Shown: positions 24,245-36,078, counted from the stretch's first letter. The stretch is DNA of 64,000 nt from Hypholoma sublateritium FD-334 SS-4 (GCA_000827495.1 KN817609.1:34708-98707), one strand, 5' to 3'. The notes: generated from the sequence alone by a model not told the origin. Program-made: numbers and translations.

Positions 24245-24480
24245 TATCCTGAGGTGAAAATCAGCGAACCACTACTAACCTATGCTCGATAATGCTCGGA
24301 CAGTTGTGCACGATGCTATGTAAAGGCAAATTTATATATCACTCGCATTTTCTTATTAACCGATAGAGCTAAATCTTTTGCATAGGAAGTCTGTGCTTGT
24401 TCATCATACCATAGATCATCATGACATCATTCAGTCACGGTCCATGCAGCACACCTATCCATCGCTGTTGTGATCTCGAA
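24245..24480. repeat. Repeat family D, copy 1
   Basis: A direct copy of 28000-28235: TGCTCGGACAGTTGTGCA..ACCGATAGA(G)..AAATCTT here, versus TGCTCGGACAGTCGTGCA..ACCAATAGAATAAGATCTT there, followed by a shared CCATAGAT...CATC..ATCCATTGCT region. It lies upstream of DUF6533 copy 2. Confidence 0.6.
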
Positions 24481-25120
24481 TGGGAAGGAGAAGGTCACAC
24501 AGCCTCTATCATATTCACTTCATATCAAGATCGGTATTTTTACGGGCAACTCATCGAAAAGAAAATCAACAAATATTTCTGGCTAACCTGATGTGTGTTT
24601 TACTCGTAGTGCGCATATTCTGAGACAGCATTTTTCTGCTTGAGGTTTCTTAATTCTGAATCGAAGGCGGCGTTGTATGAGAATATGACAGGGGAGTAGG
24701 AAATGCTCGGTGTGATCTAACTGTGGAACAGAGCCAACAACGGAGGATATTTGAAGAACGGTATATGTTAGGCAAGAAAAGAACGCGAGGCAGCATGAAA
24801 GGAAGTCTAATCGAATCAACAATGCGCTATGTATACGCCGTGACACATGCACAGATCATAGTCAAACCAAATCAAATGCTCTGATCCCATCCTTTGGCTA
24901 TTGTTAAACAGCCTTGCCAAGTCAGTGAAAAATTAATGATTGAGAGGGGAATATACCCGCGAAGGCCTTATAGGCCGGCACATGTATTTCAGTCGTGATT
25001 CCGCACTGGTGCTGCTTTCCATAGCCAATCCATGCAAGGGAGGAGGCGCAAAATTGAAATATGGATGATCAGTAATCTTCTTTGGAGCATCGGTACTTCG
25101 TAGCGCCCATACCTGCGGCG

Positions 25121-25129
25121 GTATAAAGG
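25121..25129 (+). promoter_or_regulatory. TATA-like box of DUF6533 copy 2
   Basis: GGTATAAAG lies about 65-70 bp upstream of the ATG, in the same context as copy 1. Confidence 0.5.
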
Positions 25130-25191
25130 GCATTGCGTGCTCAGAATCAAAATGCAGACGGAGCTCAGGACTGAAAGCGCAATATCACGCT

Positions 25192-26434
25192 ATGCCCTTC
25201 TTAAACGACACTTCAGCGCTGCCCAATCAGTCAACACCCCTTGCTTTCTTTACCCCTGATGCGGCTTATCAGGCTGCAGTAGCAAATTATTGCACAGCGG
25301 GCGCCCTCGCAGTGAGAATCTCCAATGTAGTATGATAGCTGATAATCTATCTAATCAGATTACGGCATAGGTCCTTATATGGGATATTCTGGATAACACC
25401 AAGGCAGACTACCGGTTGATGTTTCGAGGAAAGTTGCATTTTAGTATCCCTATACTAGCATATATTATTTCAAGGTACGCTGAATTCATTTCAAAAAGAA
25501 TCATCTTACCTACAGCTCTACGTAGGGTCGGGACACTCGGGGAATTATTGGCGGGAGCGATTTTTTTCAGTGAGCAGGATTTGAAAATACATCCTACGTA
25601 GAGAAGTAACTCAAATAATTGTAGCTGCACCGACCGGAAACTGCATTAAATTCAACACGGTAGTCCACGCGTGGTGTCCGGTATCCATATGCTGCAGTGG
25701 CCTCCTCTTCTTCCTCCGCCTGCGCGCCATCTACCACCGCAACCGGATCGTTGTTGCAGCATTTTTCGTCCTATGGATCGGCCTCATCGCATCATCATTG
25801 TTTATACCCCTGGGAATGTCCGGCGGGGCGATTGGATCCACGCTTTACTGCCAATACACGTCCATAGCGCAGTCGGCCTATGTAGGAGTGGTAGGGCCGC
25901 TGGTCTATGACACCCTCGTGTTTGGCGCCATATCATGGCGTCTCATTCACGTTGGGTCAGTGGATATGAGCTGCAGAGAAACGTTCCATGCGTTATTCTC
26001 GCGGAGAGGCCTCCCGGAGTTTACAGATGGTATACTGGTCGATGGACAGCTCTATTATCTGTAAGAATAACCCATTTAAAATCTAGCACGCGTAATATTG
26101 GTACTGACCTGATTCCCATTTCTCCAGGATTACAATGATTTCTGGGATTGTAGCAGTTGCCCTGCTGTACGCACCTTCAATTCCGGCCCCCCTGAGATCG
26201 ATGGGAACAAATCCATATCTTGCCATTGTAAACATCATGGCTTGCCGTGTTTTTAGAAGCACAATGTCGGGGCTGATCCGGGGGTCGCAGATCCCAAATG
26301 GTGCGGTGGTGATGGGCCCTCCGCATCAGATGGTCTTCTCTGTTGGGTTGGATGAACAGGCGAGCCGTGATACGGAGCTGGCTGACGTCGTACCTGCACA
26401 TAGGATAAATGCCACGAAGACTTCCGTTCGTTGA
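25192..26434 (+). CDS. DUF6533-like integral membrane protein, copy 2
   Basis: Five exons (25192-25311, 25371-25474, 25526-25569, 25625-26060, 26128-26434) give 336 residues. The first four exons match copy 1 in length to the base (120, 104, 44 and 436 nt) with the same phases. The product keeps VLIWDILDNTKADYRLMFR, the GTLGELLAGAIFF segment, the CCSGLLFFLRLRAIY helix, FFVLWIGLIASSLFIPLG and the GAIGSTLYCQYT loop. The C-terminal tail is hydrophilic and more diverged than the membrane part, and lacks an insertion found in copy 1. The model is intact, so both copies may be functional. Family role unknown. Confidence 0.82.
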
Positions 26435-26756
26435 ATTGGACATGACCCTACCTCTGGAGTAGCGAGATGATACGAAAAACAAGCAAATTTTCAAGGAGAT
26501 TAAAATAGACATGGAGGCAGCTAGTTTGTAGCACAGGCTTTTGCGCTGGATGAAAATAGAGATATGTTTTCCCAACTCCTTTCCCCAGACTCGTTGGGGT
26601 GATTCTCTACATAGTTCTACAGACTTTTTATACCTGCATTGTGTACTGTAATTTGTATGTAGAATTTTTATGAACATATGGAACAGAATACAGAGAATGA
26701 CTAATGAGTACAAATAAGAATGCCATTTGGAATAAAAGGCAACGGAACGAAGAGCC

Positions 26757-27060
26757 AGTGCGTTACCGCGTGTACGGGCGCCTAAATTTAAAAGCGTGTC
26801 GATTGTCGTGCTTTGGCGAATTATCAAGCGCGCGCCGGGTACGGATACTACGTGTGCCGGTAAAGGACGTTGGGGGAATGTAAAAATATTGTAAAACGGA
26901 GTGGAATGCGCGAGAAATACGTAGAGCGGCATCGGGCGACGTGCGTCGGCAACGTGGGAAAGCGGCGGAGTGCGCGGGAATAATGTCTTCGTCGATTTTC
27001 GTGGCTGGCGTGAGCGCGGGATCATCAACGGGCGTGTATTCCATAAGCTGAGGAATATTA
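26757..27060 (-). repeat. Dispersed block shared with the 44.8-47.9 kb element
   Basis: Read on the minus strand, this matches plus-strand 45820-46093 from DPALTP..TKIDEDIIPA to the final RRPYTR and stop. The DNA match is strong (CGTGTACGGGCGCCTAA; AATGTCTTCGTCGATTTTCG) and includes a partly conserved reading frame, but the middle of the protein frame differs between copies. It is either the end of a gene carried by a mobile element or a common dispersed fragment. No terminal inverted repeat of the element is present here. Confidence 0.65.
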
Positions 27061-28280
27061 GACGGTAACTAGACGGCACCACGGTGTGATTCAGATGATA
27101 ACTGACTGGTTCCAGGGGCACCGTATAGCGTTAAATTTAGGTGCACATAAATAGATCCCAGGTGTCGTCCGCTTCTGCAACGAGCGGACCGTGTCCCGTG
27201 TGAGAATCGATGATCGATTGATTGCTCGCCGTGTATAAGTACTTCTTCCTCGCTAATGTTTCCGCAATAACATCCTCACCACTGCGCCACACGCATTCGA
27301 ATTTGTCAAAACCAGTGTATCTCGAGCCGCACTGCGCAACGTATGTTCTCCTATGCTCTGTCTGTCCGGTCCTTGAAGCTCACCCGGAGATTTCTGTATT
27401 TTCACCCCTCTATACATTGACGTCCTCCGCTACCTCCGCCCACGCCAAATCTCGCCATAATTTTCCTCAAAGTCGAACCGATATATTGAAGACCGATCCT
27501 TCAGTGAGCCCGCCCGCCTGTCGATCCGTGTTCTGCTGCCTGCAGGCGGAGAATATACCTCCACACTGCACGCCTGGTTCTCTTAAACCATCGGACCTAT
27601 GAAGTGCGTCGCGGCAGGCATACACGCCGTCGGGTTGGTGCATTCCCTACTCCATTTCAACATCGATACCCGACACCATCGTACACTACAGCTTCCTTCA
27701 TTTTCCATCTTGTCACATGCTCGTACCGGGGCATTCAGAGACTATTTCGCGTCGTTCATCTCCTTGCCCTGCACCCACAGCTATCCGGGGGGTTGTCATG
27801 GCGCTGAGTGCCAGCGCGTTCTGCGCACTGGATCAGCGGCATTGTCTTCTTTCCTAATGTTTCTGTGGGTGCGCATTGAGCAATGGCTGAAATGATGGCA
27901 CATCTGCCAACCGCACTCAAATGTCCATAATCACAGCCCTTTATTTCACCATCACACTCGTATGTGCCATCTTGCGCACACACAGTGCGCTCGTGCATAC
28001 TTCGTAGATCGAACCGCTATCAACCTACGCTCGACCATGCTCGGACAGTCGTGCAGACGCGGCTGTGTGACGGCTACTTTATATAATTATTCCCACTTCT
28101 TTTCCAACCAATAGAATAAGATCTTGAAATTCGCATACGCTTTGTGGTTGTTGACTACGCCATAGATGTCTTTCAATACATGCATCACAGCGCACATGCA
28201 CATGGCGGCTAGCGAACATTATCCATTGCTTTTGCGATCAGCAGTTCTTGACTCATTTGCGAAGAACCTGCGTCTTGTGA
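27060..28280. other. Gene-free; contains repeat family D copy 2
   Basis: I see no convincing gene here. From 28000 to 28235 lies the second copy of family D (partner of 24245-24480). Confidence 0.45.
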
Positions 28281-29111
28281 ACGATATGGCCACGTGTCGT
28301 GGGAACGACGTTGGAACGACGCAGAAAGTGATTTAGGGCCGTTTTTCTCTTCGAACCCCACCGAGCTTTGGCGACGATCTTCACTTTATGTCTGCGTGAT
28401 GGAACATACGTTGCACAAGTGATTCAGGAGCTGTTTCTCAGCTGCTTCATTAGATCAGGCATCGACTTTCGTTATCAGCAAAGGCGAGTTCCAGAAATGT
28501 ACGCCTTCTCCCTCGCCCGCCGGGTCCGGTACTGACAGTAACACTTTCCAGCGCCGACTCGCGTCCTAGGTGAATAGGCCGACATCCCCCCATCTTCCAC
28601 TGCGCTGCCTGCCCCCAACCACCCACTCACTTTCGCATGGAAAGAACCTCCCACACTACCGATACCCGTGCTACTTCACGCTGTCTGCGCCTCGCGCTCG
28701 GGGGGTATCAAAACGGCAGCCTGTATTGTGCATGCGTTGATTCATACCGTATAAGGTGCGTCACGTTACCTCTGGGCGCAGGAATCGCGGTGACCGCGCT
28801 CCTTGCCTTTCCTCTGTTGAAAACCTACACTGTGTGCTTAGGATGTACCCCATGCCGCGCCGCCCAGAATCGATAACATGTACGCCAGGTGTGTCGCTGC
28901 CCCTCGTTTGTGCGATACTTCTCCAGCTGACGTGCATATGTAGACGAGTCCCGCTTCTGCACTGCGAGCCCCGCTCCATTCTTGTCCGTGTCTTTCCCCC
29001 ACTCCCTTTCCATCGGGCGATCCCATCCATCCTCACGCACGCTGCTTCCATGGCCATCCCCCTTGCCGCGGCATGCCACTGCGCCCAGCCCTGCACAGGC
29101 CGTTCGCAATC

Positions 29112-29155
29112 TCACGGGTGAGCACACGCACGCCCGCGTATACTCTCACCCGTGA
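29112..29155. repeat. Family A palindrome, variant copy with perfect 11-bp arms
   Basis: Arms TCACGGGTGAG (29112-29122) and CTCACCCGTGA (29145-29155) pair perfectly. It occupies the same position after CGCCCAGCCCTGCACAG as the ATGGGCGC..GCGCCCAT units elsewhere, but with a different arm sequence. Confidence 0.6.
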
Positions 29156-29576
29156 TCTTGGGCATACCCAGCGCACTGGGCGCACACGGCAACTTCCTAG
29201 CTCGCCCGCAATGCTTGCACCCCCGATCCCCATCGCACGCATATGCACGCACATACGCGTGCTCCGTGGATCGCGGCGCCGCCCACCGCCGCTGCGCACA
29301 ATGACGCCGTAATCCACACTGCGCGGGGCGCATACGTGTGCCCTGTCTCGTGGATTTCTGGAGATTGCTGTACTACGCAGCGGCGTTGGGTCCGGTCCGA
29401 TCTCTTCCCCTTGCTGTGCCGTCCGTCCGCGCGTTTCAGCGGTTCTACCGCTCTTCTGGCTCCCCGTCTGCGCCTCCATCGCCTCCACAATCCTATCTCA
29501 TACTCCCTCGCGCGCCTCCGCTGTGTATACGCATGCCCGTCACCGCACCCGGCTCCGCTCCGCTCGATCTAGCTCA

Positions 29577-29619
29577 ATGGGCGCCAAGCGCACAGTACTG
29601 TGCATCCGTTCGCGCCCAT
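29577..29619. repeat. Family A palindrome, copy at 29.6 kb
   Basis: The 43-nt unit runs from ATGGGCGCC to CGCGCCCAT, with a CAGTACTGTGCATCC centre. The outer 8 bp pair perfectly. Confidence 0.6.
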
Positions 29620-30039
29620 TTGATGCCGAACCAGACTCTGAAGCGGAGCCGCGTGCGAACGACGAGTGCCAGCGCACGCATGATGTCCATCATAAACCAC
29701 CCATCGAGCGTCGTCGCCGAGATCGCGCGACCGGGCGCGACGCTGTTCACGCATGAGCTTATTCATTCCATGGGACCAGGGCGCCTATATGACGCACTGT
29801 CCTGTGGATTTATAACTCGTACGTTCAGTGGCGTTTTCGTCCGGTGTCAGATCTATATCGCAACGCTATTGGTTCATTGCGCCAACTCTGAGATCTGAGC
29901 AGCTAACACTCGCTTTTTGGTATAATTTTGCGCATGTAGTACGCAGCGCTCCAGACATACCTTTCGTCCTCCGTACCTGGGCTCCACGGAGCTCATGTAC
30001 CCAGATTCAACCTACTTACATCCTGAGGAAGTGTTAGCT

Positions 30040-31990
30040 CGCGTGCTTGATTCAAGGAGCAATCTGCCCTCCGTACTTTCTCGCTGCCCGTACACTCATG
30101 CGGATCTTTACAGCTACAGGCGGGCACCGGAGCTAATTCTATTGAACGGTTGAGGGCGCAAGCCGTGCGTCGGTGGTGTCTTTAAATCGTACACATTGTC
30201 CACGCGTGACGGTAAGTATAGTTCGGCGGACGCAACGTGATCGCGATATTCCTCGTATTCCATCCACGGGTTGACCCCGCCGCTCTCATAGAACGGAAAT
30301 GTGGCATCCTAAACCACGCAGAGCGCCCGCAGTACGAGCCGTCGAAAGCGCGAGGCGAAAGAGCAAGAGTATACAGAAGCACACGCGCTGCCACGATGCG
30401 CACAGAGCGACTGCTTACTAGATAGCCGGGTCTCAGGCGCACGCAGACAGCGGTGCATATAACTGTGTGTATGACATGTAAAATCGGCCGGCAGCGAAAC
30501 GCGACATGCGCAGAGGTGAAATTCATCGCGACTGCGCGGTCAACGCCTTGCAGAAGCCCCACGCGCGCTGGAGAGTATCAACACCGACAATGCCTGTTCT
30601 TGCAGCGATAGATGAGTCGCCTGGACGGCATTGAGAAGAGATTCTGCTCAGCACACGGCTGCCGTGAGCATAGGCGGACGTCGCTATGACGTGTGTAGGG
30701 GAGAAATTCATGGTCGCATACAAGCACGGAACGGCTGACCAGGAACTAGACTTAGGAGCAGAGTTTTGAAAAGTGTGTACTGGACACAAGCTGCAGAGCG
30801 GTCCACCAAGAGGAGTATAGAGGCAGTGTCCGCTTGCACACAGAAACAGGCAGATGCGGTTCATACAGAACGTACATAATACTAGCGGTCTACCGCAATA
30901 CCCGTGCGCTCAGCGCACTTCGGAGACGTGGAAAAGGTACTCGCGCCGTAATATGTGCAGAGACCAGATATCAGGAGAACTGTGGTGTCAGCACCTCGAA
31001 CATGGACAACGCGCTCTCAGGTTTTGAGATACGGGGTAAAATACTCGTACATGCAGGGAAGAACAAGTCTCCTGCATCACATGGGTATATTGTCTCCCCA
31101 AGCGCGGCGCCAACGGGTAGAGGGCGACAAGGCAATGAATAGTAAAACGACGCCATCGTGCCGTCTTTAGACCTCTATCGGAACTGTGGGATCCCGCGCG
31201 TACACATGCGCACGGGCGCAGAGCTGCGAGCGTACACCGGATGGAAAGCCTCTTGGCGAGCGTGGAGCCCCAAGAGCAGAATGAGTGTGGGCCAGTGAGC
31301 CGGGCGTGGTAGTGTTGAACCTTTACATGTGCAGGATCCGGGGGGCACATGTATGTTGCGAGGTGGGCTTGTAAAACAAATCAGAATGCGTGGAATGTTA
31401 GTAGAGGGTTGACGCCGAAAATGACAAGCCTCGGCTGAGCGTTTCAAGACAAGGGGGATGCAGTGTAAGGCGCATGTCGAAGCAAGGCGAGACGGAAAAG
31501 ATGGAACGGGAAATAGAAGACAAGTGGAGGCATACCAGGGTAAATCATATAGAAGCTCACCAAAGCTCAGTAGCGTAATGTGTGCCACCCTTCAGAGTGA
31601 AATCTGACATTCCAGTACTCGAAAGCGTGTACGAACTGTGGGGGAGTTGACACCAGGGCATTTAGCGAATGGCGGGCACAGAAACGGGAAGTGTCGAACT
31701 TGAAGCTATCTGGCTAGAGCAGAATCATTGATATCACATGAAAGCAGCGCGTGGAATAAGACGAGCAGTGCGGGTGTAGACGTGGTGAATCGGAGCCGTA
31801 TCCAGAATCAGTGACATTGGTGTGCGGGAGTTGGACATGTATTATTCGCCGCTCATTGATGAGACACCGATTGGAACTCTCTTTCTTGTTTGTCTGGAGG
31901 CCTAGCACAAGTAGGAGGAACGAAAAGTGGTTAACAAGGCAAAGCGAGGGAGAGATCATAATCAGCATCGATCATTGATATGTAACTTTG
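30040..31990. other. No gene seen
   Basis: Short open frames only, no paralogous sequence recognised and no intron-bounded exons. Composition resembles the repeat-derived DNA further left. Confidence 0.4.
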
Positions 31991-31998
31991 AAAAAATC

Positions 31999-32211
31999 TC
32001 ACACACTTCCTTCCCGCTCCAGCTGTTCCCTATCACTCGGTTCAAATACACCCGTACCATCATCCCATATATTTAACCCATATCTATCTTCGACAGTATG
32101 CACTGATTTCATTGTGGGATCAATTACCAGTAGATATCTTTCTGATGTTTGTTTATGGGGTCCCCGACCGCCGGCCTCCTGCATTTTCAAGTTCTTCCTC
32201 AGGTAGGCCAC
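31999..32211 (-). CDS. Possible terminal coding exon, unknown protein
   Basis: The last part of this minus-strand frame reads like protein (RYLLVIDPTMKSVHTVEDRY, NIWDDGTGVFEPSDREQLE) before a stop codon. No upstream exon could be joined with confidence and the 5' limit is arbitrary. It could be the end of a decayed gene. No family recognised. Confidence 0.28.
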   Translation of the reverse strand: MAYLRKNLKMQEAGGRGPHKQTSERYLLVIDPTMKSVHTVEDRYGLNIWDDGTGVFEPSDREQLEREGSV

Positions 32212-32516
32212 AATTTAGATATTTATTTGATGTAAGCAATGCCCTGAAGACGGGTAGAATCAGTGAACTGTTCATGGAGTGGTATCTCCATTCACTAGAT
32301 GGCTAACTCACCTCACTTTTCTATCATCCGCAATCAGATCAGATATGTCTGTGTCCAGTGATTGAAGCATATTCTATCTGGCTGCCTAGCAAGCTGACGC
32401 AACAGTCAGCAGATGCTTTTCTCAATTGACTTGGCAGGAATCTCTCGATGGGCGTTCAAATCAAGTGATACATTACTGCCTATTGCGAATGCATATATAT
32501 TCTACTGCAACTTGTA

Positions 32517-33666
32517 ATGCCGGTTATCCCATCCCTGAAATTTGCTATGTTCCCTAGGACCGTCACTGCTGATACTGTCACCATTTCCCGTCCTCCAGAC
32601 AAACCGACCTGCCAGCCAGGCTTTCAATGGGTACGCACACTCATAAGTAGCAGAGAGGCAATGATATTAATTTTATAGCCTTAGGCTTTCAATAGTTTGA
32701 ACCAAAGTCCATGTGATATTGCATTTGCACTAGCACAATTATGCCCATCTCGTAAGTCGAGCGGTGAATATGAGTCAGTTGATTGAACACCCTGACAATT
32801 TCGTGACGCAGCTTCGATAATTCCGACCTTGCCAGCCTCTCCCCCAACTTCATATGTGGGACCGTCAGCCGACAACGGAAACTTATGCACATGTAGTTCA
32901 GTATACTATTCAGTTTTGAGTGCATGTGCTCTCTGCCAGAACTGTCCGATCTCGAGGTGGAGTTTACAATCTCGCGAAATGATATCCATGCTGAAAGCAC
33001 TTTATTTCCGAAAGCTGGACAAATTATAGCGTGAACTGCGTAACTGCTGATATTTCATTGTAATATCTACATGTGCGTTTTCCTAGGGCCTTACTGACAC
33101 GAAGTTTCACAATCCGACAGCTTCCAACCACCCCTGACCGCGGGTGTTGCCATTCCGCACTATGCATATCAAAACCCAACGGTACACTTATTATATTGTC
33201 CGCATATACCGTCCGCGACGATTCTGATAGTGTTCACCCCAGTCCAATGTAGATGATTTATTTGACGCACAACTGGCAATGAGCGATGGTATGCCTACCT
33301 CCTTTACATCACTCGTATACCATATAGATATTTACTCATCTATGTTAGTTGGGCCTGATATGACTGCTTCAGTGGCGGCAACATTGACGGTCACCGTTAC
33401 CTCTGATGCTACTCGCAGTGTCCCCGTAGAGACAGGATCAAGCACCAGTGCGTCCTCATGTTTGAATGCATACATATTGATAACATCAAGAAGCAGGTTC
33501 TTCTTCCTCTCAGAGTTCGCCAGCATCAAGTAAAAATGTTGAAGCGGCCGCCATGGCCGCTGGGGTAGCAGCACTCTTGCTTGTGTTGGGGTGCTTATGC
33601 TTCATCTACATCCGAAAAGCTCGTCCAAAGATATATCAAAGGAGCCAAATGGACGGAGGTTACTAA
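32517..33666 (+). CDS. Cys-rich single-pass membrane protein, paralogue 2
   Basis: Eight exons join in frame to 248 residues: 32517-32630, 32685-32751, 32812-32956, 33015-33059, 33121-33181, 33243-33288, 33349-33447 and 33497-33666. Phases match paralogue 1 at every junction. Motifs are PTCQPGFQW, FNSLNQSPCDIAFALAQLC, LCTCSSVYYSVLSACALCQ, SW..YSVNC, an IPHYAYQ segment, a Ser-rich linker, an Ala/Leu-rich membrane helix ending GCLCFIYI, and the same basic stop-transfer stretch and SQMDGGY tail as paralogue 1. The ectodomain Cys positions are kept while linker residues differ freely, which suggests purifying selection on the fold. It appears intact. Function unknown; a surface or wall-associated role is inferred from the layout only. 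Confidence 0.8.
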
Positions 33667-33669
33667 TCT

Positions 33670-34995
33670 ACAAGCGCTTTCTAAAAACCCGTTGAACTTT
33701 CATTTATACAAAAGGGTCAGGGGTTGTTCTTGTTCCATAAATTCTATTGGATGCCTAAATTTAAGGACTTCTACATTGAAACTACGTGCAGAAACACCAC
33801 GACCCACCGTATACCTCTATTTCCTCTATTACCTCGCAGTACAATCATCTTATATCCGTGTTATCAGAAAGAGAATGTATATAAACATAGATTTACTTTC
33901 TGAGGTTGCGTAACTCTGTGGTCGTGGGAATAAACGCAGGAGAGCAAGTGCCCACCCCGCTCCAACGCAAAGTCTGGTGTCGGCGATGGTTTTGCACTCG
34001 ATGTGACCAGGGCGGAGAATCCGTAAGAAAACAATGTAAAATATCTAGGCTTGAACCTAGCGCGCTACATTTAGTATCGTCGCCTTGCCATCGCCGAGTG
34101 TACATATATCTATTATCGCTGACCACCAGCAACGCAAGTTATGATATGATCCTACTTGGGATTCAAGGTCCCGTCGTTCTCCAGGAATACACCCGATATA
34201 AATATTTGGCGATGCCTGAGTCGCATCAGTTGATCCTTTCTTGTTATCCTCGGCGCGAATCCCCGCCATGGCCCGCTACTACGCTCTCACCAGCGCTCTA
34301 CTTTTACGCAGGACTGCATGTGGAATTGAACATTTGGTACGTCTCGTTCCCGTCCGGCCCAAATGTACTGATTGATACACTGATTGTTGTAGTTTTTAAT
34401 CACTGACTCAGAGATACCATCGCAAGTGACATACGTCCTCAGAAGAATTTATTACATACACGCACGAGAGAACAACGACATACTAGATCTGTGGATCGAT
34501 AAAGCATAAGTATTTGTATACAGATATCACTACTTCTGGTGCGAGCAGGCCGACTCCCGAGCGTTGATTAGATTAGATTACTTAAATAAGTATACCAGCG
34601 TCCATATATAGACGCAGACGCGTGCTTTCCTGGTCGCGCGCCTGCTCGACGCTCCTCAGAGCATCGTCTGATCATGGCTGCTGATATGGACAGCTTAATT
34701 GGAATAATATTCTCCGTCGTAAATTCTCGGCAGCTCAACGGACACCTCCGCTCGCACGTTAAATCAAAATGATGTTGTGAGCTCAGCGCCTGATTTGACA
34801 ATGCTTCAATCAGATCATAGTTCTGCAACACGTTAAATCAGAGCGTTTCCACCACCTACCACGGCGACGAATGCGTATTGAAGAATTTCTATGATTTCAG
34901 CGTGATGAATTATGCGCCCTGGAAACGGGTATAAGTCCCTAAGCAGGATTTTTCGAGCGCCCCCGAGTCGTTTCTTCCGTCGCATCACGGCCACA
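33670..34995. other. Intergenic; no gene seen
   Basis: Contains a 10-bp inverted repeat (33980-33989 and 34088-34097, TCGGCGATGG/CCATCGCCGA) with a 98-nt spacer, but no tRNA-like fold. No coding region is supported. Confidence 0.4.
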
Positions 34996-35010
34996 AAAAA
35001 TAGCGTAATG

Positions 35011-36078
35011 CCAGCTTGGGTTTCAATGGGTAAGCGTAAGTAATGAATCACGACACTTCGAAACTATAAACACGTTTATACATTCAATGGCTTGGACCAA
35101 AGTCCGTGCGCTATTGCATCAACACTGGGGAAAATCTGCTCGCCGGGTGCGCGCTGCAGTAGATGACGGTCGACACAATCCCAACTGATTAGGTCTCTCG
35201 TATCTCGCAGGTTCAATAATCCCGAGCTTTCCCCCCGCGATGACATATACAGGGCCTTCAGCCGACGGTGGAAACGCATGTACATGCAGCACAGTGTACT
35301 ATTCGCTCCTGAGCGTATGTGCTATATGTCAGGGCCGCCCAGCGATCAGGTAGAGTTCCCCTTTCTCGGGATATAACTTGTGCTAAAAAATGTAATGAAG
35401 CTGGGGATCGTATAGCATAAATTGCACCTCCGTATACAATTCACGGTAAGAAATATAATTGTAATTGCGCAGATTTTCGCCACCTCATCATTAAAAGCTT
35501 CGAACCTACGTTAGGACCAGGAGTTGTTATCCCGCAATATGGGTATCTGGACCCGTCGGTATGCTCACCTCCTTTCCATCGCAACTCACCATGCATTTTT
35601 GACAGAGAATTTCGAGACCAATACACAGAATACGTTCTACGTGAAACTCCCCATGAACGATGGTATGCGACATTTCGCGTTTATGATTGGTTTGATCCTT
35701 ATTTCTCATTACATGAACCTAATTCAGCCGAACCTTCGATATACGCCAAAACCAAGCATAATGTTAATGGAAAGCTCTCAGGCAACCATACGCTTCCTAG
35801 TAACGCCAGGGCTACCACAACCAGCAGCGGTACGTACACGAAGCTCAAAGCTCGCCCACTTCTAAGATCCTCTCCCAGCTTCACCACGCGCAACATCTCC
35901 TCAAAAAACGAAGCCATCTAACAAAGACGTGGAGACGAGTTCGAAGCAGATTATGGAGGGGGCGGCCTTAGCGGGGGTCGTTGTATTTTTGCTTTTGGTG
36001 GGATGTGCATGCTATTTCGGTGGGAGCAGACGATTTTTACGGGCGAGGGAAGCAAGCCGAGTGGACGGTGGTTACTAG
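35011..36078 (+). pseudogene. Cys-rich membrane protein, paralogue 3, damaged at the 5' end
   Basis: Exons 2 to 8 are recognisable and open: FNGLDQSPCAIA, then NACTCSTVYYSLLSVCAICQ, SWGSYSINC, PQYGYLDPS, NTFYVKLPMND, a Ser/Thr linker, and a membrane helix (ALAGVVVFLLLVGCACYF) ending in the family tail DGGY. The first exon (CQLGFQW, 35013-35031) has an in-frame TAA directly before its first Cys. The following intron lacks an AG acceptor at the expected place (TTTAT before ACATTCAAT). With both faults the gene as read cannot give the full ectodomain. A new upstream exon or start could rescue it, but I cannot see one. Otherwise the downstream frame is remarkably intact, so the damage is probably recent. 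Confidence 0.68.

Larger units (their letters stand above)
28289..30030. repeat. Repeat family A, block 4
   Basis: It starts GCCACGTGTCGTGGG and TTTAGGGCCGTTTTTCTCTT, then contains two palindrome-bearing segments (29112-29155 and 29577-29619), each preceded or followed by GGGCGC..GTGGATTTCTGG-type sequence (29341, 29805). It ends near 30030 after a GCTCCACGGAGCTCATGTAC stretch related to the CGTCCACAGAGCTCATAT end of blocks 1 and 2. Long GC-rich open frames on both strands are not conserved between blocks. Confidence 0.6.

Noticed and set aside
26177..27121. Minus-strand open frame of 314 codons
   Set aside because: It overlaps exon 5 of DUF6533 copy 2 antisense and has no motifs; the sense gene is strongly supported by its paralogue.
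34045..34062. tRNA T-loop-like TTCAAGC inside a small palindrome
   Set aside because: Stem pairings do not fit a T arm, and no anticodon or acceptor stem can be drawn.
33980..34097. 10-bp inverted repeat with 98-nt spacer
   Set aside because: A perfect but short stem; the inner bases do not pair further and no similar copy was seen elsewhere.
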